DNA from: Geomonas diazotrophica
GTDB lineage: Bacteria > Desulfobacterota > Desulfuromonadia > Geobacterales > Geobacteraceae
Length of the DNA: 64,000 nt
Assembly: GCF_018919385.1 (NCBI RefSeq)
Contig: NZ_JAHLMF010000014.1
Location: 62,001-126,000, forward strand
Direction: 5' to 3'
The position numbers and the translations under genes are program-made. The notes under the pieces are model-generated. The model was not told the origin of the DNA. It did not search any database and saw only the letters and a list, made by a program, of their open reading frames with translations. This document shows, in pieces, positions 1-9,250 of this stretch. Each line of letters begins with the position of its first letter. The stretch's first letter is position 1.

Positions 1-223
1 AGGAGTCCCTGATGATCAGCCGGAACATGACCGGGCGCTCCTCCTCGCGCAACAGGCTCGCCTGGTAGCAGGTGGATATCACCTGCTCCAGCAGCGCGCG
101 CTCGGGGAGCTGAAGCTTCCCCTGCTCGGCCCCGGGGCAAACCCGGTCCAGCAAAGCCTCGTCCCGCCCCCGGGCGTAGATGAAGGCGACCAGTTCCCTG
201 GGGTAGCTGTGTCCCTCTCTCAT
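1..223 (-). CDS. N-terminal part of a possible DACNV-type sensor-domain protein (cut by window edge)
   Basis: The frame runs from an ATG at 221-223 to the left edge without a stop, giving about 74 residues (MREGHSYPRELVAFIYARG...). The segment ending in CYQASLLREEERPVMFRLII resembles my memory of the DACNV sensor domain found in Geobacter-type bacteria. That assignment is from memory only. The rest of the protein lies outside the window. It sits 16 bp upstream of the nucleotide-sugar dehydrogenase stop codon's side on the same strand, so the two could share a transcript. Confidence 0.5.
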   Translation of the reverse strand, partial: MREGHSYPRELVAFIYARGRDEALLDRVCPGAEQGKLQLPERALLEQVISTCYQASLLREEERPVMFRLIIRDS

Positions 224-239
224 GGCAGCCTCCGCCCCC

Positions 240-1526
240 TCACAGGCACCAGACCCGGATCCCCGCGGCGGCCATCTGACGGCTGTCGTAGATCCCCTTC
301 ACGTCGATCAGGACCGGGTTCTCGACCATGAGACTCGCGAACTTGGCGGGGGTCCACTGCCGGTAGCTATCGTGCGCCACCGCGACGACGACCGCCACGG
401 CAGGCTGCAACCGGTCCGGTGCCTTGAGCGTCACGCCGTAGGCACTCCTGGCCTCCTGGGGATCCGCCATCGGGTCGCAGACCTGAACCTTCAGGCCGTA
501 GTCCCCCAGCTCGGTCAGGATGTCCACCACCTTGGAGTTCCTGAGGTCCGGGCAGTTCTCCTTGAAGGTGAGCCCAAGCACCGTCACGTAGGAGCCGAGC
601 ACGTGGTGCCCCGCCCTGATGATCTCCTTGACCGCACGCTGCGCCACGAATTTCCCCATGCCGTCGTTGATGCGCCGCCCGGCGAGGATGACCTGCGGGA
701 TGTAGCCGATCTTCTCGGCCTGGTAGGTGAGGTAGTAGGGATCGACACCGATGCAGTGCCCCCCCACGAGCCCCGGCTTGAAATTCAGGAAGTTCCACTT
801 GCTCCCCGCGGCGGCCAGCACCTCGCCCGTGTCGATGCCGAGCCGGTCGAAGATGAGGGCCAGCTCGTTCATGAGGGCGATGTTCAGATCGCGCTGGGTG
901 TTCTCGATGACTTTGGCGGCCTCCGCGACCTTGATGGAGGGGGCCCGGTGCACCCCCGGGACCACCACCTCGGAGTAGACCGAGGCGACCACGTCCAGGG
1001 TACGGGTGTCCTGGCCGGAGACCACCTTGAGAATGCTGGTGAAGGTGTGTTCCCGGTCGCCGGGGTTGATCCGCTCCGGGCTGTACCCCACGGTGAAGTC
1101 CTCGGGGCTTTTCATCCCCGAGACCCGCTCGAGGATCGGGAGACAGATCTCCTCGGTGACCCCCGGGTACACCGTGGACTCGTAGACGACGATGTCCCCC
1201 TTCTTGAGCGCCTTCCCCACCGTCTCCGACGCGCTGCACAACAGGGAGAGGTCCGGCTGGTTGGCCGGATCGACCGGGGTGGGAACGGCCACCACATGGA
1301 AATCGGCCTCGCGCAGGTCCTCGATCCTGTTGGTGTAGCAGATATCCGCGCCGACGAGCTCCTCGGCGGCCACCTCGCCGGTCCGGTCGCACCCCGCGCG
1401 CAACTCGTCGATCCTTCTCGTGCTGATGTCAAAGCCGATGGTGCTGCGCACCTTGCCGAACGCCACCGCCACCGGCAGCCCGACGTAGCCGAGCCCCACT
1501 ACCGAGATCTTACGTCCATGCCCCAT
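240..1526 (-). CDS. UDP-N-acetyl-hexosamine (nucleotide-sugar) 6-dehydrogenase
   Basis: A 428-residue enzyme of the UDP-glucose/GDP-mannose dehydrogenase family. It would oxidise C6 of a UDP-N-acetylhexosamine to the uronic acid for surface polysaccharide, in the cytoplasm. The N-terminal Rossmann motif is GLGYVGLPVAVAFG. The catalytic cysteine motif is GGHCIGVDPYYL, and the C-terminal UDP-binding region has GLTFKENCPDLRNSK. The WbpO/TviB/VipA branch fits best, but the exact sugar cannot be read from sequence. The ATG at 1526 was chosen because GGGAGG lies 6-7 bp upstream. A longer open frame reaches 1631 but its extension looks non-coding. Confidence 0.88.
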   Translation of the reverse strand: MGHGRKISVVGLGYVGLPVAVAFGKVRSTIGFDISTRRIDELRAGCDRTGEVAAEELVGADICYTNRIEDLREADFHVVAVPTPVDPANQPDLSLLCSASETVGKALKKGDIVVYESTVYPGVTEEICLPILERVSGMKSPEDFTVGYSPERINPGDREHTFTSILKVVSGQDTRTLDVVASVYSEVVVPGVHRAPSIKVAEAAKVIENTQRDLNIALMNELALIFDRLGIDTGEVLAAAGSKWNFLNFKPGLVGGHCIGVDPYYLTYQAEKIGYIPQVILAGRRINDGMGKFVAQRAVKEIIRAGHHVLGSYVTVLGLTFKENCPDLRNSKVVDILTELGDYGLKVQVCDPMADPQEARSAYGVTLKAPDRLQPAVAVVVAVAHDSYRQWTPAKFASLMVENPVLIDVKGIYDSRQMAAAGIRVWCL

Positions 1527-1773
1527 GCCGCACCTCCCTTGCCGGCATCCCATTGGTGCCGGTCCGCTCCCGCCTGCGTCACGTTCGCCCCGCTGCAGCC
1601 GATGAACGGAGGCCGCCGGGGGGCGCCGCAAAAAACATTAGGCAATTTTAAGTTATTTGTCGTAAAGCTCCAGAGAACGAGTGCAAAAAATGCTTTTTTT
1701 CGCCTCCGCAGCCCCCAGGGCGCCTCCCCCTCCCCGGGACCGGAAGCTTCTCTACCGCGCAGGGCAGGGAAGC

Positions 1774-1802
1774 TTTACATGGACCCTCGATTTTGCTAAG
1801 AT
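1774..1802 (+). promoter_or_regulatory. Putative sigma70 promoter of mutS
   Basis: TTTACA (1774-1779), a 17-bp spacer and TAAGAT (1797-1802) stand 36 bp upstream of the mutS ATG. The 1527-1837 gap between the divergent genes holds this promoter and an A/T-rich stretch at about 1630-1700. I found no convincing promoter for the leftward gene. Confidence 0.5.
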
Positions 1803-1837
1803 GCCCCGCGTTTCTCTTCCCCCGAAAAGGTTTCCAA

Positions 1838-4447
1838 ATGTCTGAAATGACGCCCATGATGCGGCAGTTCCTCGAGATTAAGGCAGAACACCCCGACGCC
1901 ATCCTCTTCTTCAGATGCGGCGACTTCTACGAGATGTTCCTGGACGACGCGGTGAAGGCCTCCCGCATCCTCGGCATCACCCTCACCTCGCGCAACAAGA
2001 ACGCCGACGGTTCCGAGGTCCCCCTGTGCGGAGTCCCCTACCATTCCTGTGCCCCCTACATCGCCAAGCTGGTCGAGGCGGGGGAGAAGGTCGCCATCTG
2101 CGAACAGGCCGAAGACCCAAAGCTCGCCAAGGGGATCGTCAAGCGCGAGGTGGTAAAGGTGATCACGCCGGGGCTCGTGGTTGAGGATGCCTCGCTTTCC
2201 CCCAAGGAAAACAACTATCTCCTCGCCCTTTGCTGCGACGGCGAATGCTACGGCATCTCCTACCTGGACCTCTCTACCGGCGAGTTCCGCGTCACCGAGC
2301 TCTCCGGGCTGCAGGCGGCGCTGGCCGAGGTGGCCTGCATCGCACCGCGCGAGATCATCCTCCCCTCCTCCTTCCGGGAGCCCCAAAGGTCGAAGGAGAT
2401 GGCGCCCGTCGCCACCGACCGGAGCGTCACCTATTTCGAGGAGTGGGTCTACGACACCGATTACTGCAACCGCCTGATCGGCAACCAGTTCAAGGGAGCC
2501 AGCGCCGAGGCCCTTGGGTGCCACACCCTCCCGGTCGCCCTCCTCGCCGCGGGGGCCGTGCTGCACTACCTGGTGGACACCCAGAAGGGGAACGCCCCGC
2601 ACGTCACCGGGATCACCCCCTACAACCAGAACCAGCACCTGCTCCTGGACGAGTCGACCCGGCGCAACCTGGAGCTGACGCAGACCATCTCCGACGGCAA
2701 GAGGAAGGGGTCGCTTTTGGGGCTCATGGACCGGACCGTCACCGCCATGGGGGGGCGAAAGCTCAAGCAGTGGATCAACTACCCGCTCATGGACCAGGAG
2801 AAGATCCGCGGGCGCCAGGACGCGTTGCAGGAACTGATCGAGTTTCCCGGGGTGCGCGCCGAGCTGAAGACGCTTCTGTCCGGGGTCTACGACCTGGAGC
2901 GGCTGAACGGGCGCATCAGTCTCGCCTCCGCCTCGGCCAAGGACCTGGCCGCGCTCAAGGCGTCGCTCTCCCGGCTCCCCGCCATCAAGGACCAGGTCGC
3001 CGGCTGCGCCGCCCCCCTTTTGAAGGAGCTGGACGGCGGCATCGACCCGCTCTCAGAGATCTGCGACCTGATCACCCGCGCCATCGTGGAGGATCCCCCC
3101 TTCGTCCTGCGCGACGGCGGCATCATCGCCGACGGCTACAACGCCGAGCTGGACGAGCTGCGCGCCATAAGCCGCGAGGGGAAGGGGTTCATCGCCCGCC
3201 TGGAGGCCCAGGAGAAGGGGCGCACCGGGATCGCCTCGCTCAAGATCCGCTACAACAAGGTGTTCGGCTACTACATCGAGGTGACCAAGGCCAACGTCTC
3301 CGCCATCCCCGAGGACTACATCAGGAGGCAGACCCTCGCCAACGCCGAGCGCTACATAACGCCGGAACTCAAGGAGTACGAGGAGAAGGTGCTCGGCGCC
3401 GAGGACCGCATCAAGGAGCTCGAGTTCAACCTGTTCCAGGAGGTGCGCGAGGCGGCCGCGGCGCAGGGGGAGCGGATCGCCAGGAGCGCCGACCGGCTGG
3501 CCTGCCTGGACGTCCTCGCCTCCCTCGCCGAGCTTGCCCACGACAAGGGGTACTGCCGGCCCGAGGTGCACGAGGGGAGCGAACTCTCCATCACCGAGGG
3601 GAGGCACCCGGTCATCGAGGACATGTACTCGTCCGAGCGCTTCGTCCCCAACGACACGCTGCTGGACAACGGCGAGAACCAGCTCATCATCATCACCGGC
3701 CCCAACATGGCCGGTAAGTCGACCTTCATGCGCCAAGTGGCCCTGATCACCCTGATGGCGCAGATGGGGAGCTTCGTCCCGGCCGAGAAGGCCCGCATCC
3801 CGCTGGTGGACCGCATCTTCACCCGCGTCGGGGCCTCGGACAACCTGGCCCGCGGCCACTCCACCTTCATGGTGGAGATGATGGAGAGCGCCGCCATCCT
3901 CAGGGGGGCCACGGCGAAGAGCCTGGTGATCCTGGACGAGATCGGCCGCGGCACCTCCACCTTCGACGGGGTCTCCATCGCCTGGGCCGTCGCCGAGTTC
4001 CTGCACGACAACAAGGCGCACGCCGCCAAGACGCTCTTCGCCACGCACTACCACGAGCTCACCGAGCTCGCCGTAACCCGCCCCGGCATCAAGAACTTCA
4101 ACATCGCGGTCCGCGAGTGGAACGAGCGCATCATCTTCCTGAGGAAAATCGTTCCCGGCGGGGCCTCGCACTCCTACGGGATCCAGGTGGCGCGCCTGGC
4201 CGGGCTCCCGCAGGCGGTGATCGACCGTGCCAAGGAGATCCTCACCAACCTGGAGAAGGGGGAGTACGGCGAGGGGGGCGTGCCGCGACTGGCGCGCGGC
4301 AAGAAAAACCCGCCACCCTCCCCCCAGCTCTCGCTCTTCGATGCGGGCGAGGACCTGATCAGGGAGAGGCTGAAGGGTGTGGAAGTGGCGCTGCTGACGC
4401 CGCTCGAGGCGCTTAACCTGGTGGACGAACTGAAGAGGATGATCTAG
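1838..4447 (+). CDS. mutS: DNA mismatch repair protein MutS
   Basis: An 869-residue MutS that binds base mismatches and recruits MutL. The mismatch-reading Phe-X-Glu motif is present (GDFYEMF, F30-Y31-E32). The ATPase domain has Walker [10 protein letters not shown] at about 621-629, Walker [14 protein letters not shown] from about 699, and the [10 protein letters not shown] region. Length matches bacterial MutS (850-880). The ATG at 1838 is preferred over an in-frame start at 1793, since AAAAGG precedes it and [15 protein letters not shown] is the usual beginning. The amidase gene follows after 23 bp, so co-transcription is likely. Confidence 0.97.
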   Translation: MSEMTPMMRQFLEIKAEHPDAILFFRCGDFYEMFLDDAVKASRILGITLTSRNKNADGSEVPLCGVPYHSCAPYIAKLVEAGEKVAICEQAEDPKLAKGIVKREVVKVITPGLVVEDASLSPKENNYLLALCCDGECYGISYLDLSTGEFRVTELSGLQAALAEVACIAPREIILPSSFREPQRSKEMAPVATDRSVTYFEEWVYDTDYCNRLIGNQFKGASAEALGCHTLPVALLAAGAVLHYLVDTQKGNAPHVTGITPYNQNQHLLLDESTRRNLELTQTISDGKRKGSLLGLMDRTVTAMGGRKLKQWINYPLMDQEKIRGRQDALQELIEFPGVRAELKTLLSGVYDLERLNGRISLASASAKDLAALKASLSRLPAIKDQVAGCAAPLLKELDGGIDPLSEICDLITRAIVEDPPFVLRDGGIIADGYNAELDELRAISREGKGFIARLEAQEKGRTGIASLKIRYNKVFGYYIEVTKANVSAIPEDYIRRQTLANAERYITPELKEYEEKVLGAEDRIKELEFNLFQEVREAAAAQGERIARSADRLACLDVLASLAELAHDKGYCRPEVHEGSELSITEGRHPVIEDMYSSERFVPNDTLLDNGENQLIIITGPNMAGKSTFMRQVALITLMAQMGSFVPAEKARIPLVDRIFTRVGASDNLARGHSTFMVEMMESAAILRGATAKSLVILDEIGRGTSTFDGVSIAWAVAEFLHDNKAHAAKTLFATHYHELTELAVTRPGIKNFNIAVREWNERIIFLRKIVPGGASHSYGIQVARLAGLPQAVIDRAKEILTNLEKGEYGEGGVPRLARGKKNPPPSPQLSLFDAGEDLIRERLKGVEVALLTPLEALNLVDELKRMI

Positions 4448-4470
4448 ATGACACCGAGAGGTCAAGGCGC

Positions 4471-5733
4471 ATGAAGCGCAGGGAATTCGTCAAATACATC
4501 GGGCTGGCCGCCCCCTACTACCGCTGGGTCGCCTGCCGGGCGCTGGCGGCGCAGGGCTCATTGCTCCTCTCGCCGCTTTGGACCGGATCCGCGCAGGCCG
4601 CCGGAGCGCCCCTGGTCCCGGTCACGGAGCTGAAGCACTGGTCCACCCCGGACTACACCAGGGTCTCCATCACGCTGGACCAGGAGGTGCGCTTCGAGCA
4701 CCACAAGCTCCCCAACCGGCTCTACCTCGACCTGCAGGGAACGCACCTCAACGCCGGCGTCAAGGACCTCAACATCGGCGACGGCCTTTTGAAGAGCGTG
4801 CGCATCGCCCAGTTCGCGGCCTCCACGGTGCGCGTGGTGCTCGACCTGGACAGCATCAAGGAATACAAGGTCTTCACCTTCTCCGACCCCTTCCGGGTCA
4901 TCGTGGACGTGAAGGGGGAGCGCAGGCAGGAGATCTCCGCGTCCAAGGAGGTCATCGAGAGCGCCCCATCGGAGCCGAAGAACGTGGAGAAGGTCAACCC
5001 GCCCGAGAAGGCCAAGCCGGTGGAGAAAGGGAAACAGGCGAAGTTCAAGCCGGGACGGATCCGCAGGATCGTGATCGACCCGGGGCACGGCGGGCACGAC
5101 CCGGGCGCGGTGAGCCCGTCCGGGACCAGGGAAAAGGACATCGTGCTGCAGATCGGCCTGGACCTCGCGCAGAAGGTCCGCGACGAACTGGGTATCGACG
5201 TCGTCATGACCCGTTCCACCGACGTCTTCATCGAACTGCAGGAGCGCACCGCCATCGCCAACAAGGTGGGGGCCGACCTCTTCGTCTCGATCCACGCCAA
5301 CGCCTCGCTGAACCGCGCCGCCAACGGCATCGAGACCTATTACCTGAACCTGGCCAAGACCGAGAAGGTGGCCCAGTTGGCGGCCAAGGAGAACGGCACC
5401 TCGTTGGAGAAGGTGAGCACGCTGCAGGCGATCCTCTTCGACCTGATGGCCAACTACAAGCTGAACGACTCGGCGCACCTGGCCGACGAGGTTCAAAAGG
5501 CGCTCTACAAGAAGGCGCTGACCGGCTACCCAACGGTGAAGAACCTGGGCGTGAAGCAGGGGCCGTTCTACGTCCTGGTGGGCGCCACCATGCCCAGCAT
5601 CCTGGTGGAGACCGCGTTCCTGAGCAACGAACGGGACGAGCAGAAGCTCAAGGACCCGCACTACCAGGCGCTCACCGCCGACGGTATCCTCGCGGGAATC
5701 AAGGGGTACATCACCTCACTGAACAAGGGGTGA
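4471..5733 (+). CDS. N-acetylmuramoyl-L-alanine amidase (AmiC-like, AMIN plus Amidase_3)
   Basis: A 420-residue periplasmic amidase that cleaves the lactyl-peptide bond in peptidoglycan, typically at cell separation. The N-terminus MKRREFVKYIGL has a twin-arginine-like motif, as E. coli AmiA and AmiC do. Residues about 50-150 resemble an AMIN targeting domain (ELKHWSTPDYTRVSITL...). A charged Lys/Pro/Glu linker leads to the zinc amidase domain, with VIDPGHGGHDPGA, the Glu of TREKDIVLQ, SIHANAS and VETAFLSN as the expected Zn-ligand and catalytic motifs. It follows mutS closely and ends at a shared terminator. Confidence 0.92.
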   Translation: MKRREFVKYIGLAAPYYRWVACRALAAQGSLLLSPLWTGSAQAAGAPLVPVTELKHWSTPDYTRVSITLDQEVRFEHHKLPNRLYLDLQGTHLNAGVKDLNIGDGLLKSVRIAQFAASTVRVVLDLDSIKEYKVFTFSDPFRVIVDVKGERRQEISASKEVIESAPSEPKNVEKVNPPEKAKPVEKGKQAKFKPGRIRRIVIDPGHGGHDPGAVSPSGTREKDIVLQIGLDLAQKVRDELGIDVVMTRSTDVFIELQERTAIANKVGADLFVSIHANASLNRAANGIETYYLNLAKTEKVAQLAAKENGTSLEKVSTLQAILFDLMANYKLNDSAHLADEVQKALYKKALTGYPTVKNLGVKQGPFYVLVGATMPSILVETAFLSNERDEQKLKDPHYQALTADGILAGIKGYITSLNKG

Positions 5734-5754
5734 TCCCACCGGGGCTAAAACGCA

Positions 5755-5782
5755 AAAAGGCCGGCAAATGCCGGCCTTTTTT
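5755..5782. terminator. Bidirectional intrinsic terminator
   Basis: The stem GGCCGGC/GCCGGCC with loop AAAT has A-run and T-run flanks on both sides. It serves the amidase gene on the plus strand and the zinc-ribbon gene on the minus strand. Confidence 0.85.
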
Positions 5783-5802
5783 ATTGTCGCTGGTTCTCCT
5801 TG

Positions 5803-7803
5803 CTACTGTCCGGTCGCCACCGTGGAGCCGACCACCTCCACGCCGAAGTCGGCGGCCTCTTTGGGCACGTTGGCGAGGGCCACCACGAAACCGATGGATT
5901 GCTCCGGCTTGACGCCGAGGTTGGAGAGCGAGTCGCCGAACTGGTTGTTCATGATGGACTCGATCTTTGCCATGGGAAGCGTGCTCAGCTGTTCGGTCGA
6001 GAGGCGGTTGCCGCAGTAGGCGGTCTTTTGCAGCAGCACCTTGCCCGCCTTGTCGAAGATGCTTACCTTCACCTGGATGGAGGCGCGCGCCTTGCGGTAG
6101 GAGTTGATTGCCTCGCCGTTCACGACGAACAGTTCGCCGGCCTCCTTGTTCTGGTGGAAGGAAGCCAGGGCATTCTTGATGGTGATGCGCCCCTCCTCGG
6201 GGACCTCGATGCCAAACCACTTGGCAACGAAACCGATGCCGTACTGGTCGAGCTTCTTCATCGCCTCCGGACCGCTTTGCAGCAGGTAGAGCCCCGCACC
6301 GCTCAGCGCCAGCACCACGACCACGCAGATCCCCACGATGGCGATGGTGATGACGGAGCGCCCCTTGCGCCTGGAAGAGATCGACAGCGGAGGAAGTTCC
6401 TCCTCGACCCCTTCCTCGGGGACGGCGCCGGCAAAGGACTTGTCGCCGAAGCTGAAGTCCAGTGAAGACTTGGCGGCCGGTTTGGGCTCGGAGGGCTCGG
6501 CGGCGGGGGCTGGCGCCTCTTTGGCTTGGGCAGCACTGACTGCAGCGGCAGCACCTACCAGTCCCGCAATGGCAGCAGCTGCCGGGGCAGTCCCCTCGGT
6601 CGCAGGCGCGGCCTTGGGCGTTTCGGAAAAGGAGAAGTCGCCGAAGCTGAATTCCTCGTCCTGCGCAGGCGCAGCACCCTCCCCCTTCTCACTCTCGGGG
6701 GCGAAAGTGGTCGGCTCAGCCGTCCCCTCCCCGGGCGCCTCGGCCGCCACGGCTTCCTCCTCAAACGAGAAGGATCCCGCCTCCGGACCGGCAGGTTCTT
6801 CCGCTGCGGGCGCCGCAGGCTCCTCAAAGGAGAAGTCACCGAAATCAAACGAATCTGCGGCAGCCGCAGGGGCAGGCTCTTCCTTGGGGGGGGCTGCCGT
6901 CTCCTCGAAGGAGAAGTCGCCGAATTCAAGCGCTTCGGCGGCAGGAGCAACCTCCTCCTTGGCAGCAGCAGGCGTTTCATCAAAGGAGAGCTCACCAAAA
7001 TCCGCTGCGGCAGGTGTTTCTGGGGAAGGCTCCTGGACCGGTGCCGGGCTCTCGTCGAAGGAGAACTCGCCGAAATCAAAAGCGTCCGCAGCGGGCTGGG
7101 CGGCAGCGGTCTCCTCCTTAGCAGCGGACGAGGGTTCATCGAAAGAGAGTTCGCCGAATTCGAGCACATTTGTTGCTGCCGGAGCGGCCTCAACCTTGCC
7201 CGCGGCAGGCTCTTCGAAGGATAACTCGCCAAAGTCGAGGGGGGACTCTGCGGCCGCCGGCGCGGGTTCAGCTTTGGCCGGGGCCGGCGTCTCGTCGAAG
7301 GAGAGCTCGCCGAAATCAAGATCCGCAGCTGCCGAGGGCTTCGGGGCCGGGACGACGGGCTCCTCGCTGAACTCGAACTCGTCGAACCCGCCTTCCGCAG
7401 CGGCAGGGACTTCTTTGCCGGCCGCCATGCCGGTCTCGACGTTGATAACACCGAAATCCAAATCGTCCGTGCCGGCAGCGGGTTCGGGGCCGGGGCCGGG
7501 CTCGGGCTCAAAGCCGAACCCCGCCAGGTCGTCCTGCTTCGGCTGGGCGGCCTCAGCACCGGGTTCGGGAGAAGGGGTTTCCTTGCCAGCCTGCGCGGTG
7601 GCCGGTGCCTTTTCGGCCTGCACCGCGGCTGAAGCCCCGAGTCCGGATAGCAGGGCGTCGAAGTCCGACTCTTCAGCCTTCTGCTCGGCACCGGCCACGA
7701 AGACGTGTCGGCACTTGGAGCAGCGGACCTTAACGCCGCCCGGCTTCAGCTTGGAATCGTCCAGCCTAAACTTCGTATTGCATTGGTCGCATTGGAGAAT
7801 CAT
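5803..7803 (-). CDS. MJ0042-type zinc-ribbon, repeat-rich single-pass membrane protein (DUF3426-like)
   Basis: A 666-residue protein. The N-terminus MILQCDQCNTKFRLDD...VRCSKCRHVF is a CxxC...CxxC zinc ribbon. About 400 residues of Ala/Pro/Glu-rich sequence follow, carrying roughly eight copies of a motif close to LDFGELSFDETP. Near residue 490 is one strongly hydrophobic helix (VITIAIVGICVVVVLALSGAGLYLL). The C-terminal ~170 residues resemble the DUF3426 fold (LFVVNGEAINSYRKARASIQVKV). The likely topology is cytoplasmic zinc ribbon and repeats with an external C-terminus. Function is unknown. The pattern is a docking or scaffolding protein. Confidence 0.8.
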   Translation of the reverse strand: MILQCDQCNTKFRLDDSKLKPGGVKVRCSKCRHVFVAGAEQKAEESDFDALLSGLGASAAVQAEKAPATAQAGKETPSPEPGAEAAQPKQDDLAGFGFEPEPGPGPEPAAGTDDLDFGVINVETGMAAGKEVPAAAEGGFDEFEFSEEPVVPAPKPSAAADLDFGELSFDETPAPAKAEPAPAAAESPLDFGELSFEEPAAGKVEAAPAATNVLEFGELSFDEPSSAAKEETAAAQPAADAFDFGEFSFDESPAPVQEPSPETPAAADFGELSFDETPAAAKEEVAPAAEALEFGDFSFEETAAPPKEEPAPAAAADSFDFGDFSFEEPAAPAAEEPAGPEAGSFSFEEEAVAAEAPGEGTAEPTTFAPESEKGEGAAPAQDEEFSFGDFSFSETPKAAPATEGTAPAAAAIAGLVGAAAAVSAAQAKEAPAPAAEPSEPKPAAKSSLDFSFGDKSFAGAVPEEGVEEELPPLSISSRRKGRSVITIAIVGICVVVVLALSGAGLYLLQSGPEAMKKLDQYGIGFVAKWFGIEVPEEGRITIKNALASFHQNKEAGELFVVNGEAINSYRKARASIQVKVSIFDKAGKVLLQKTAYCGNRLSTEQLSTLPMAKIESIMNNQFGDSLSNLGVKPEQSIGFVVALANVPKEAADFGVEVVGSTVATGQ

Positions 7804-7959
7804 CGACCCCTCCGGAATGTTTTGGATCTTCCATTAATTTTCTCAACGGTTTCCTATAACAGAAGCAAATTATAGTGTCAATCATTCTGGTCGCTCCGGC
7901 ACCTTTGTGGTATAAATAGCCGGTGTGCCGCATCCCAGCGATAATTCAAGAGGAACACC

Positions 7960-8658
7960 ATGAGACGCCTACCCTTTGCATACTTTCTGCTCCTGCTCGC
8001 CACCCTGAGCCGTGCCGCCACCGCCTCAGCAGCACCGGAACTGCTGGTAGAGCGGGGAAGTTTCAATTTCGGCACCGTTGCCCAGGGAAAGAAAGTCCAG
8101 CATACCTTCACCATAAGAAATAACGGCGACGCCCCCTTGCAGATCAAGAAGCTCGACGCCTCCTGCGGCTGCACCGCCGCCAAGCCCTCGGCCTCCGTGG
8201 TCTCCCCCGGCAAAAGCGCCGAGATAGAGGTCAGCTTCGACTCCAGCTCATTCTCCGGCAAGGTCGCGAAGACCGTGACCCTGACCAGCAACGCCGGCAA
8301 GACCCCGATCTACACCTTCACCATCGAGGGAACGGTGCTCGACCAGCTGCAGGTAACGCCCCGGCAGGTGAGCCTCGGCGTCGTGAGTAGCAGCACCCCC
8401 ACCCAGGCCAAGATAAGCGTCGCCAACCACAGCAACGCGACCGTGAAGCTGCTGAACGTAAGCGTCACCTCCACCTCGCTGCAGATCAAGCCCACCATCA
8501 AGAAGGGAGAGCTTAAGCCCGGGGAGACCGGCACCATCGAGATCTCGGTGCTGGCGAAGCCTGAAGCCAAGATCCTGAGCGGGTACCTGCATATCACCAC
8601 CAGCCATCCGCAGAAGAAGGAAATCACGGTTCCCGTCTACGCCTCGATCCCGAAGTGA
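7960..8658 (+). CDS. Secreted DUF1573 domain protein
   Basis: A 232-residue protein with a signal peptide (hydrophobic core LPFAYFLLLLATL, cleavage near SAAPE). The first half is a DUF1573 module: FNFGTVAQGKKVQHTFTIRN and DASCGCTAAKPSA are its signature. The second half is another immunoglobulin-like beta domain. The family is periplasmic or outer-surface in many Gram-negatives and has no defined biochemical role. RBS AAGAGGAA precedes the ATG. It faces away from the zinc-ribbon gene across a 156-bp divergent gap. Confidence 0.85.
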   Translation: MRRLPFAYFLLLLATLSRAATASAAPELLVERGSFNFGTVAQGKKVQHTFTIRNNGDAPLQIKKLDASCGCTAAKPSASVVSPGKSAEIEVSFDSSSFSGKVAKTVTLTSNAGKTPIYTFTIEGTVLDQLQVTPRQVSLGVVSSSTPTQAKISVANHSNATVKLLNVSVTSTSLQIKPTIKKGELKPGETGTIEISVLAKPEAKILSGYLHITTSHPQKKEITVPVYASIPK

Positions 8659-8739
8659 GCATGGGAATGGGTAAGCCGCTTTTTTTAAAGTTTCATCTTG
8701 AGTTGGTTTTCAAAATAGTGTAGTAATGAGTTCTTTCCC

Positions 8740-8816
8740 GGGCGGGTAGCTCAGTTGGATAGAGTACTGGCCTCCGAAGCCAGGGGTCATGGGTTCGAAT
8801 CCCATCTCGCCCACCA
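8740..8816 (+). tRNA. tRNA-Arg (anticodon CCG)
   Basis: A 77-nt cloverleaf with acceptor stem GGGCGGG/CTCGCCC, D-arm TAGCTCAGTTGGATAGAG, anticodon arm CTGGC-CTCCGAA-GCCAG (anticodon CCG, codon CGG), T-arm with GGTTCGAATCC and an encoded 3' CCA. Confidence 0.97.
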
Positions 8817-8840
8817 ACTTAAATCGGTATGAAAACGAGG

Positions 8841-8893
8841 AATGCTCCGGACGTGTGTTTGCAAAAGTGCAAGCGCTCCCGGAGCATTTTCAT
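8841..8893 (+). terminator. Terminator after tRNA-Arg
   Basis: Arms AATGCTCCGG (8841-8850) and CCGGAGCATT (8879-8888) form a 10-bp stem with a long loop that may itself fold. TTCATT follows. Confidence 0.65.
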
Positions 8894-9125
8894 TATCCCT
8901 CCATCGCTTCCTCACATGCTGGTTGCCACCCCTTCCTATTCCTGCCACAGGTAGCGTCCCCTTACGGACCAGGCCGCTGCCAGGAGAGCTTCCATCAACC
9001 CGATGGCGGCTCCCCCTCGTGCTCGGGGATTGGGCCACATTGTGGCCGCCTCCTTGCCGGCTCCCCCCCGTTGTCCCCCCCGTTTGTCACACTCTGCCAA
9101 AATCCTTCATGAACATTTCGACGAA

Positions 9126-9143
9126 CTGTAACGAAGCTGTAAC
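9126..9143 (+). promoter_or_regulatory. Pho-box-like PhoB site upstream of pstC
   Basis: CTGTAAC-GAAG-CTGTAAC is a perfect 7-bp direct repeat with a 4-bp spacer. That is the architecture of PhoB half-sites in the Pho box (CTGTCAT-type repeats at 11-bp period). It lies about 110 bp before pstC. Confidence 0.75.
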
Positions 9144-9250
9144 ATCGATGGCCCAAGCTGTTGGCGTATGTAAAACGTCCCCCCCGGAGCACCGGCAACC
9201 GCCCCTGTCCCGGAGAAGCATATCCCTGGAGGATAGAAGTGGAGTTAGAG

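Larger units (their letters stand above)
8817..9250 (+). other. Gap between tRNA-Arg and pstC
   Basis: This stretch holds the tRNA terminator hairpin, then about 200 bp in which I see no gene, then the Pho-box-like repeat and leader of pstC. Short open frames here overlap the tRNA or lack codon character. Confidence 0.6.

Noticed and set aside
222-1799. Long plus-strand open frame opposite the nucleotide-sugar dehydrogenase
   Set aside because: It is antisense to a gene with clear catalytic motifs. Its product is His/Asp/Arg-rich without domains, as expected from high-GC opposite strands.
3053-4465. 470-codon minus-strand frame within mutS
   Set aside because: It is antisense to conserved MutS ATPase motifs and has no recognisable domain.
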